From Salinilacustrithrix flava (lineage in GTDB: Bacteria; Actinomycetota; Acidimicrobiia; Acidimicrobiales; Salinilacustritrichaceae): DNA of 64,000 nucleotides. The stretch spans positions 248,001-312,000 of the forward strand of contig NZ_CP133888.1 of the NCBI RefSeq assembly GCF_041228405.1, given 5' to 3'. The number at the start of each line of letters is the position of its first letter. Position 1 is the stretch's first letter. The notes under the pieces were generated by a model, which worked only from the letters and a program-made list of their open reading frames with translations, had not been told where the DNA came from and did not search any database. Positions 34,114-41,098 of this stretch are shown piece after piece. Position numbers and translations under genes: made by a program.

Positions 34114-36236
34114 GAGTCCACCTCGTCGGTGTGGATACGGACGTCAACGAGCACCTTCGCTCGGCGAGCGCCGACGGGATGGGTACTTGGGTCAGTGATC
34201 GCGGTAAAGGTTGCCGTCCGCGCGCTCGACGGAGTGACGAGACGACCCTTATCGTCAATCTCACATCGTGAGAGTGGCTCGATGCTGGACCAACGGACCG
34301 GGATAGCTGCTCCGGACTCGGTCCCGAACCGGAGAACAGGTGTGAGGGTCCATCCGCGACCGTTCTGTCGCTTGGGAAGCGTGACGGTGGCCTCGGTGAT
34401 CACCCACGCCCCGTCCTCATCGACTTCGTGATCGCGAACGCTTTTCACCCGTGGACGCTTGCCCGATGGAGGGGGTGGGACGATGCGGATGAGTTCCTTC
34501 AGAGCCTCCGGTCCGTCGGACAGATCGCGGCTGGGCTGGCGGATGATCTCGCGCACGGCCTTCTTCACATCGGCATCGAACATCTCGATGGCGGTCTTGC
34601 CGCCTCGCACATAGCTCGACGTGATCTCCGACGTGCCGGTCCACTTGTTGTGAGCGGGCGGCTCCGAAGCACGAAGGAACCGGTCGGCGGCTCGGGCGTC
34701 AGGCGTGTCCCCCGCGGCTTCTCCGGCGAGGACGATGGCATGGAACGAGCGAGCGCCGATGGGCAACGCACCAACCTTCGGCGTGTTGATCACCATGTGG
34801 CTGCCACGGAGGTAGGTCACCGCACCCGGGGCAGTCGACGGTCGACTCGCATCGTCGTCACTCGCCTGGGTCACCAGCAAGACTGCTTCGTGCTCATACG
34901 GGTCATGGCTGGGTTCGGCGGTCCGCCGGGGAACACGGAGTGTCACTGACCGCCTCACCACGTCGCCGGTTTCGTCCAGTCCTTCGACGACATCGTCGTT
35001 CAAGTGCTTCTCGAAGGCCGCGACCTTCGCGGGTTGGTAGCGGCGTGGATTGACGTAGTTCTCCACCACCCGATGCCCGTTCCGCTCCGCCCGCACGATG
35101 ACCTGCAACCGGGCCGGCTCCTCAGGCTGGTCGACCATCGCGGGCCAGAAGTTGTCGGCGAGGCTCTCCGAGAACTTCTCTGCCATCTCCTCAATCTCGC
35201 TCACGGCACCGGAGGCGTCGTAGGCCCCCACGATCGAGAAGGACGCTCCGGGACGGGGATCCGTGCGGTGCAGCAGCGTGTCCCTCACGATCGCCTCGTT
35301 CTCCCAGTAGGAAACTGTGCGCCTCGGCCCATCGGCCGTGTCGCCTGGGTCGACAGCGCCGTACCACCCCCGACCGGCGAACTCCTCATCGTCGATGGAG
35401 TGCCACGGAAGGTCGATCACACCCATGAATCGGTTGTTCGTACGACCATCCTCAGCCACCGACAGGACGCTGTTGCACAGGACGAGCCCGAACTGACTGG
35501 TGGACGGGAACGTGGCCCAGCCGAGGCCAAAACTGCCACCGGCAGTTTCGCCCTTCTGTGAGTCCAGGATGTTTCGGACGACGGCCATGTATCGGCCCCT
35601 GTCGAACTCTGGGCCAGTGAGGCCGTTCGCATCGAAGTCATCAACGCGGATGACCAGAAGCCGCCCACCATCAACCTCAGCGAGCCCCCGGCCGATCACG
35701 TTGCCAGCCTTCCTGTTCATCGCACTCGCAGCTTCAAGATGGGGACGTACCCGGGAGAACTGGATCGCGTCCAGGAACTCCTCGAGGGCATCGCCACTCA
35801 ACTCGCTGATGGTGTATCGAGCCTGGACTGTGGGAGCCGTTTCCAGCTTCTCGTCGCTGATGTTCTGTGCGGACTCCCGTGCGAGCGTCGGGATGTCTGT
35901 CTCGAAGGCATAAGCGGCCGCATTGCCGAGTTCGCGACCACGGTCTCGAGGGGCTGGCCGCCAGTACCACGTCAGATCATCCCGATACTGCTGCCGCTGC
36001 GCCTCGAGGTCCTCCCCGGGAGAGTTTGCCATGGCCCCCTCGCCGAACTGCAGATACCCGGGCGTCACACCCAAGAAGTCGGCCATCTTCTCGAGCCGGT
36101 CGACGTCCGTAGGCCGCTTGCTCCCCGCGCACCATGTTGAGACCGACGCTGCAGACACGTCCAAGTGTTCTGCAAGAGCGGCTTGAGTGATCTTCCGTTG
36201 GCTCATCGCTCGGCTTAGCCGCTCATGAAACTGCAT
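34110..36236 (-). CDS. XRE HTH fused to a GHKL (MORC/MutL-like) ATPase
   Basis: 708 residues. A XRE helix-turn-helix covers about 1-65 ('ALAEHLDVSAASVSTWCAGS'). A GHKL ATPase follows: N-box 'ARESAQNISDEK' (E121, N125), G1-like 'DDFDANGLTGPE' (199-210, less canonical than DxGxG) and G2 'GGSFGLGWATF' (233-243). The large C-terminal part (about 300-708) has no known domain and may be a transducer and contact region. GHKL ATPases of the MORC/MutL type clamp DNA and occur in restriction-linked defence clusters. The fused HTH could autoregulate the operon or bind target DNA. It is the first gene of a three-gene operon with 4-nt overlaps; two CTC(T/AC)GGTAGA-type direct repeats lie just upstream (36248-36308). 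Confidence 0.75.
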   Translation of the reverse strand: MQFHERLSRAMSQRKITQAALAEHLDVSAASVSTWCAGSKRPTDVDRLEKMADFLGVTPGYLQFGEGAMANSPGEDLEAQRQQYRDDLTWYWRPAPRDRGRELGNAAAYAFETDIPTLARESAQNISDEKLETAPTVQARYTISELSGDALEEFLDAIQFSRVRPHLEAASAMNRKAGNVIGRGLAEVDGGRLLVIRVDDFDANGLTGPEFDRGRYMAVVRNILDSQKGETAGGSFGLGWATFPSTSQFGLVLCNSVLSVAEDGRTNNRFMGVIDLPWHSIDDEEFAGRGWYGAVDPGDTADGPRRTVSYWENEAIVRDTLLHRTDPRPGASFSIVGAYDASGAVSEIEEMAEKFSESLADNFWPAMVDQPEEPARLQVIVRAERNGHRVVENYVNPRRYQPAKVAAFEKHLNDDVVEGLDETGDVVRRSVTLRVPRRTAEPSHDPYEHEAVLLVTQASDDDASRPSTAPGAVTYLRGSHMVINTPKVGALPIGARSFHAIVLAGEAAGDTPDARAADRFLRASEPPAHNKWTGTSEITSSYVRGGKTAIEMFDADVKKAVREIIRQPSRDLSDGPEALKELIRIVPPPPSGKRPRVKSVRDHEVDEDGAWVITEATVTLPKRQNGRGWTLTPVLRFGTESGAAIPVRWSSIEPLSRCEIDDKGRLVTPSSARTATFTAITDPSTHPVGARRAKVLVDVRIHTDEVDS

Positions 36237-36247
36237 TGAAACTTCAC

Positions 36248-36308
36248 CTCTGGTAGACGAATGCGATCGGAAAAAGTGTAGCGCCGCTTCCCTTTACTCA
36301 CGGTAGAG
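36248..36308. promoter_or_regulatory. Direct repeats upstream of the XRE-GHKL operon
   Basis: CTCTGGTAGA (about 36248-36257) and CTCACGGTAGAG (about 36297-36308) are spaced about 50 bp apart, upstream of the GHKL start. They are operator candidates for its own HTH. The repeat is short and could be chance. Confidence 0.3.
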
Positions 36309-36496
36309 GACAGCACCACATCCGTCAACCACTGCACCAAAGGTTAGCTGGTAGCGAAGATCGCATGCTGATGCGTGCCCTTGGCGCGTGAGCCAGCGCT
36401 TCACTGCCCGCTCGACTGAATCCCGTCTTCCGGCAGCGCCGACGCCGCTTCGGAGTCGACCGCAAGCGCCCTTATGGGCGAGGGGTCGATGAACTC

Positions 36497-38197
36497 CTAC
36501 AACGGCGCCCCCCATCCACCACCACCGGGCGTCAGCATCCGGACCACGTCGCCCGCCTGCAGCCGGATCGTGCACTTGTCGGGCAGCTGCTGCGCACGGG
36601 CTTCGTCCCCGCCGGGCAGCAACCAGTTCTCCCCCAACGCACCGTCCTCACCGCCGGCCAGCCCCTTCGGCCGGGAGACCCGCCGTTCGGTGATCAGCGA
36701 CACGGTCACGTCCTCGAGCACCTGGAGGTCACGCTCGATCCCCTCGCCGCCCGGCGCCAGGCCAGCGCCGCCGCTCCCCCGCCGCAGCCGGTAGCGCAGC
36801 ACCCGCAGCGGGAAGTGGCGCTCGAGGGCCTCGATGGGCGTGTTCTTGGTGTTCGTCATACCCGTCTGAATTCCCGACTGGCCTGGCATCGGCACCCTCG
36901 ATCGGGAGTCAACTTGACTCGTGTTGGTCATACCCGTCTGAATTTCCGACTGGCCTGGCATCGGCACCCTCGATCGGGAGTCAACTTGACTCGTGTTGGT
37001 CATGCCGGTCTGGATGCCGGACTGGCCGGGCGCCGGGGCGCCGGACGACATGCGTCCGCCCTGCCCGCCGCCGACGGTCTCGTAGTACACCCAGCCCCGG
37101 CCGCCGATCAGCAGGTTGTTCATCGTCCCCTGGTTGCCGGCGGCCACCCGCTCCGGCGCCGACTCGGCGAGCGCGGCGAGGACGACGTCGGCGACGCGCT
37201 GGGACACCTCGACGTTGCCGGCACCGACGGCGGCGGGCGGCTCGGCGGCGACGATCGAACCGTGGGGCAGGTGGATGCGGACCGGGCGCATGGCGCCGCC
37301 GTTGGCGGGGATGGTCGGGTCGACCACCGACCGGATCGCGAAGCCGACGGCGGACTCGGTGACGGCCGCGACGGCGTTGACGTTGCCGTCGGACTGCGGG
37401 TCGGTGCCGGAGAAGTCGACCTCGATCCCGTCGTCGGCCACGCTCAGGCGCAGCCGGATCATCGACGGCACCTGCTGCTCGGCGTGCGAGCCCGTGGAGT
37501 CGATGACGTCCTCGGCGAACCAGGTGCCGTCGGGCAGGGCGGCGAGGGCGGCCCGCATCCGGCGCTCGCCGTAGGCGATGACCTCGTCGATCGGCTCGTC
37601 GGCCGCCTCCGCCAGGCGTCGCACGCCGAGCACGTTGGCCCCGACCTGGGCGTCGAGGTCGCCCACCCGCTCGTCGGGGGTGCGGGAGTTGGCGAACAGG
37701 ATCGCCCGCACCTCATCGGTGAGGCGCAGGGGCGGGAGGCGCAGGCCCTCCTCGAAGATCTCCCGCGCGTCGGCCGGGATCGAGCCGGGCGCCGAGCCGC
37801 CGACGTCGGCGTGGTGCGCCCGGTTCGCGGCCCAGCCCACGAGGCGTCGGGCGCCGCCGTCCTCCACCAGGCAGGGAGCCACGACGGTGATGTCGTTGAG
37901 GTGCGTGCCCCCGGCGAAGGGGTCGTTGACGACGAACTGGTCGCCGGGCTCCATCGCCTCGAGGTCGATCGACTCGATCACCGCGGCCACGCTGGCCGGC
38001 ATCGATCCGAGGTGGACCGGGATGTGCTCGGCCTGCACGAGCAGCTCGCCGGACGCGGTGAACAGCGCCGAGGAGCAGTCGGCTCGCTCCTTGATGTTGG
38101 GGCTGAAGGCGGCGCGCTGGAGCACGGCGCCCATCTCCTCGGCCACGCCGGTGAGCCGGGAGATCAGCACCTGCAGGGCGGCCGGGCCGAGGGTCAC
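36497..38197 (-). CDS. hyuB: Hydantoinase/oxoprolinase subunit B with an in-frame repeat insertion
   Basis: 566 residues, HyuB family. Visible blocks are 'AEEMGAVLQRAAFSPNIKER', 'GDQFVVNDPFAGGTHLNDIT' , 'FSGTDPQSDGNVNAV' and 'LRRGSGGAGLAPGGEGIERD'. With HyuA it hydrolyses cyclic amides (hydantoins or 5-oxoproline) using ATP. The GTG start overlaps the hyuA stop (GTGA). Two extra 24-residue units ('TGMTNTSQVDSRSRVPMPGQ...') are inserted where relatives have one 'MTNTRNTP' stretch, encoded by the 72-bp repeats at 36855-36998. The loop lies near the substrate-metal region in the family; effect on activity is unknown. Confidence 0.88.
   Translation of the reverse strand: MTLGPAALQVLISRLTGVAEEMGAVLQRAAFSPNIKERADCSSALFTASGELLVQAEHIPVHLGSMPASVAAVIESIDLEAMEPGDQFVVNDPFAGGTHLNDITVVAPCLVEDGGARRLVGWAANRAHHADVGGSAPGSIPADAREIFEEGLRLPPLRLTDEVRAILFANSRTPDERVGDLDAQVGANVLGVRRLAEAADEPIDEVIAYGERRMRAALAALPDGTWFAEDVIDSTGSHAEQQVPSMIRLRLSVADDGIEVDFSGTDPQSDGNVNAVAAVTESAVGFAIRSVVDPTIPANGGAMRPVRIHLPHGSIVAAEPPAAVGAGNVEVSQRVADVVLAALAESAPERVAAGNQGTMNNLLIGGRGWVYYETVGGGQGGRMSSGAPAPGQSGIQTGMTNTSQVDSRSRVPMPGQSEIQTGMTNTSQVDSRSRVPMPGQSGIQTGMTNTKNTPIEALERHFPLRVLRYRLRRGSGGAGLAPGGEGIERDLQVLEDVTVSLITERRVSRPKGLAGGEDGALGENWLLPGGDEARAQQLPDKCTIRLQAGDVVRMLTPGGGGWGAPL
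36855..36998. repeat. Two tandem 72-bp units inside hyuB with an internal palindrome
   Basis: Units at 36855-36926 and 36927-36998 differ at one base. A diverged third half-copy (native gene sequence) follows at 36999. Each unit holds the perfect palindrome GAGTCAACTTGACTC (36906-36920, 36978-36992). The length of 72 keeps the frame. Composition is more AT-rich than the rest of hyuB, so a foreign intragenic repeat is likely. Confidence 0.85.
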
Positions 38198-40002
38198 GAG
38201 ACCGCCCGTCGCAGGACGAGGGCACCGGCGGCACCCGCATCGGCCTGCCAGCCGGCCGCCAGCCAGATCGTGCAGTCCGGCTCGGCGATCACCCGCGACC
38301 CCTGCACCGGCTCGAACGCCGCCCGGTGCTCGGGGACCGGGAGGTCAGCGAGGTCGACGGCCGGTTGTCGCAGCAATGTGGCGCGGACGGCCACCACCTC
38401 GACCGGGGCGTCGGGTCGGGCGAAGCCGTTGCGGAGCTCGTGCTCGTCGTGGAAGGCGTCGAGGTCGGCGACGGTGAGCTCGTGGGACTGGCCGACGTAG
38501 CGGCAGTCGATCGCCGTCGTCACCTCGACCGGACCGGGGCCCTCGTGCAGCGAGCGGGCCGTTGCCGCCACCGCCCCGACGTCATCGGCCAGCGTGGCCA
38601 GGTCGCCGGGGTCCCGACGGCTGCGCACGACCTCGCGCTGCGGCGGCGCCATGAGCAGGCCGACGGCGGACAGCACCCCGGCCCGGGCCGGGACGATCAC
38701 CACGGGGATGTCCATGGCCTCGGCCAGCGAGCAGGCGTGCAGCGCGCCGGCGCCGCCGAAGGCGACCAGCGCCAGCCCGCCCGGGTCCACGCCCCGCTCC
38801 ACCGACACCGCCCGCAGCGCCCGCTCCATGTTGGCGTCGACCACCTGGAGGATGCCGTCGGCGTCGACGCCGGCCGAGGCCAGCACCGCCTGGGCGGCAT
38901 CGGCGTCCAGCTCCAGCCGACCGAAGCTGGCATCCGCGGGTATGCGACCCGCGACCAGGTTCGCGTCGGTCACGGTCGGTGCGGTGCCACCCCGCCCGTA
39001 GCAGGCCGGGCCCGGGTCGGCGCCGGCGCTGGCCGGCCCGACGACGAGGGCACCGCCCGCGTCGATGCGCGCGATCGAGCCGCCGCCGGCGCCGATCGTG
39101 TGGATGTCCAGCGAGGGGAACCGCACCGGGTAGCCGCCGACGTGGCGGGTCGTGGCGAAGGCCGGTTCACCACCTCGGACCAGGCAGACGTCGGTGCTGG
39201 TACCGCCCATGTCGAAGGTGATGGCGTCGGGCCACCCGTTGGCGAGCGCCACCGCGGCGGCCGCCCGCACGCCACCGGCCGGGCCGGACAGCAGCAGCGC
39301 GGCAGGCAGGTCCGCCGCGGTGCCGGCGTCGAGCAGACCTCCCGCCGACGTCATCACCGACACCTCGTCGGCGAGGTCGGTGAGCCGCTGCAGGTAGCGG
39401 CGGCAGCGAGGCCGGAGGCCGGCGTCCACCACGGTGGTGACCGTGCGCTCGTACTCCCGGAACTCGGGCGACACCTCGTGGGAGGCGACGACGTCCAGGC
39501 CCCGTTCCCGCAGGGCACGGGCCACAGCCTGCTCGTGGGACGGGTCGAGGTCGGCGTGCAGGAGGCAGACCGCGACGGCCTCCACGTCGTCGGGCAGGTC
39601 CGGCAGCGCGTCGAGGTCCACCGGCTCCAGCTCGGTGCCGTCGGCCGCCCGACGGCCGGCGACCTCGAAGCGCAGCTCGCGCGGCACGAGCGGCACCGGC
39701 CGGTCGGCGAACTGGTCGTAGAGGCTCGGACGGTCCTGGCGGCCGATCTCGATCACGTCGGCGAGGCCCCGCGTCGTGATCAGCGCGGTGCGGGCCAGTC
39801 GGCCCTCGAGCACGGCGTTGGTGGCGACGGTGGTCCCGTGGGCGAGCAGTGCGGGGCGCGCCGAGGTCAGCTCCGCCACGCCGGCGCGCACCGCGTCGTC
39901 GGGCGCGTCGGGCGTCGACAGCACCTTGGTGACGTTGCCCCCATCGTCGACCAGGTCCGAGAACGTGCCGCCGGTGTCGGCCCCGATCAGCATCGCGCTC
40001 AC
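38194..40002 (-). CDS. hyuA: Hydantoinase/oxoprolinase subunit A
   Basis: 602 residues from a GTG at 40000-40002 that overlaps the upstream stop (GTGA); an ATG follows three codons later. The N-terminal nucleotide-binding motif 'IGADTGGTFSDLV', a second 'TFDMGGTSTDVCLVRGG', 'HTIGAGGGSIARID' and 'SAGADPGPACYGRGG' are all HyuA signatures of the ASKHA fold. The subunit binds ATP and forms a complex with HyuB, encoded next with a 4-bp overlap. A transport or regulatory gene is not present nearby, so the substrate cannot be told. Confidence 0.9.
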   Translation of the reverse strand: MSAMLIGADTGGTFSDLVDDGGNVTKVLSTPDAPDDAVRAGVAELTSARPALLAHGTTVATNAVLEGRLARTALITTRGLADVIEIGRQDRPSLYDQFADRPVPLVPRELRFEVAGRRAADGTELEPVDLDALPDLPDDVEAVAVCLLHADLDPSHEQAVARALRERGLDVVASHEVSPEFREYERTVTTVVDAGLRPRCRRYLQRLTDLADEVSVMTSAGGLLDAGTAADLPAALLLSGPAGGVRAAAAVALANGWPDAITFDMGGTSTDVCLVRGGEPAFATTRHVGGYPVRFPSLDIHTIGAGGGSIARIDAGGALVVGPASAGADPGPACYGRGGTAPTVTDANLVAGRIPADASFGRLELDADAAQAVLASAGVDADGILQVVDANMERALRAVSVERGVDPGGLALVAFGGAGALHACSLAEAMDIPVVIVPARAGVLSAVGLLMAPPQREVVRSRRDPGDLATLADDVGAVAATARSLHEGPGPVEVTTAIDCRYVGQSHELTVADLDAFHDEHELRNGFARPDAPVEVVAVRATLLRQPAVDLADLPVPEHRAAFEPVQGSRVIAEPDCTIWLAAGWQADAGAAGALVLRRAVS

Positions 40003-41042
40003 CGTCCCGACGCGGGGACGGGCTCCTCCCAGACGTCGTCGCCGAGGCGGTCGCGCAGCGTGGCGAGCAGCCGGCCCACGAAGGGCTCCTGGCCGTCCCA
40101 GACGACGATGGCCTCGTCCAGGTTCTTGGCCAGCCATCCGTCGCGGCGCCGCAGGGAGCCGGCCACCTTCGCGGTGGTCTCGGGCACCTTGCGCTCGAGC
40201 AGCACCTCGGTGGCGGCTGCCGATCGCAGCTCGGCGAAGCGGCGACGGGACCGCTCCGGCCAGGGCTTGTCGGCATCGGGGAACGGGAGCACGGCGACCA
40301 GCGGGATGCCCTCGGCCACCGCGGCCTCGGCGCCCAGCATCTCGGCACCGAGGCGCAGGCCGGACACGACGTGCAGGTCGGGGTGCATGCGGGCCTTGGC
40401 CGCCAGGATCTCCTGGAGCCGGCGACCGACGGCGTCGCTGACCGGGTTGGCGTCGTAGCCGCCGAGCTCGGGCGGGCGGGCGCCGAACACGCCGAGCAGG
40501 CGCCCGGCCGGCAGCCGACGGTCCCGGTCGGGGACCGCCGGTGCGGACGCGGCCGTGGCCGGACCGACGGCGTCGGCATCGCCGAGGTCGTCGGGGACCT
40601 CGTCGCCCTCCCGCTCGGTCTGGGTCTCGGCCGCCGCGACCGCGAGCCGGTCGGCGATGTCGTTCATCTCGTCGCCCCCGTGGCCCTTGACCCACTCGAA
40701 GTCGACGTCGCCGCGCTCGCGCACGAGCTCGATGAAGGGCTCCCACAGGTCCCGGTTGGCCACCGGCTTCTTCTGGCTGTTCTTCCAGTCCTTGGCCAGC
40801 CACCCCCGCCACCAGCCGTCCCGGAAGCAGTTGACGACGTAGGTGGAGTCCGAGACCACGGTCAGCGGCTCGTCGTGGGCCTGCACGGCGCGGTGGGCGG
40901 CCATGATCTCCATGCGCTGGTTGGTGCTCTGGGCCTCGGCACCGCTGGCCCAGCGGCGATCGTCGGCGACCCATGCCCAGCCGCCCGGGCCGGGGTTGCC
41001 CTTGCAGGCACCATCGGTCCAGACCCGTCGTCTCGTCGCCAT
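39999..41042 (-). CDS. Ribonuclease HI fused to a SLOG/DUF1273-like domain
   Basis: 347 residues from the ATG at 41040-41042. The N-terminal RNase HI has all catalytic acids: D9 in 'WTDGACKGNPGPGGW', Glu in 'NQRMEIMAA', Asp in 'VVSDSTYVVN' and Asp in 'GDEMNDIADRLA'. A low-complexity linker (about 140-185) leads to a Rossmann-like domain with 'LLGVFGARPPELGGY', 'LHVVSGLRLGAEMLGAEAAV', 'IPLVAVLPFP' and 'DEAIVVWDG', the pattern of SLOG/YpsA (DUF1273) nucleotide-ligand proteins. RNase HI cuts RNA in RNA:DNA hybrids; the SLOG part might bind or process a nucleotide signal. Its stop overlaps the hyuA start. Confidence 0.85.
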   Translation of the reverse strand: MATRRRVWTDGACKGNPGPGGWAWVADDRRWASGAEAQSTNQRMEIMAAHRAVQAHDEPLTVVSDSTYVVNCFRDGWWRGWLAKDWKNSQKKPVANRDLWEPFIELVRERGDVDFEWVKGHGGDEMNDIADRLAVAAAETQTEREGDEVPDDLGDADAVGPATAASAPAVPDRDRRLPAGRLLGVFGARPPELGGYDANPVSDAVGRRLQEILAAKARMHPDLHVVSGLRLGAEMLGAEAAVAEGIPLVAVLPFPDADKPWPERSRRRFAELRSAAATEVLLERKVPETTAKVAGSLRRRDGWLAKNLDEAIVVWDGQEPFVGRLLATLRDRLGDDVWEEPVPASGR

Positions 41043-41098
41043 GGCGGGCGAACCTACCCGGGGGAGCAAACGGGCCGATCTCGTGGTTGGCTGGGCCC

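Noticed and set aside
22463..36236. Complete conjugative element
   Set aside because: There is an integrase and an excisionase, but no FtsK/TraB-type translocase, relaxase or type IV secretion gene is visible.
36855..37034. Short CRISPR array
   Set aside because: The repeats are directly tandem without spacers, keep the reading frame and lie inside hyuB.
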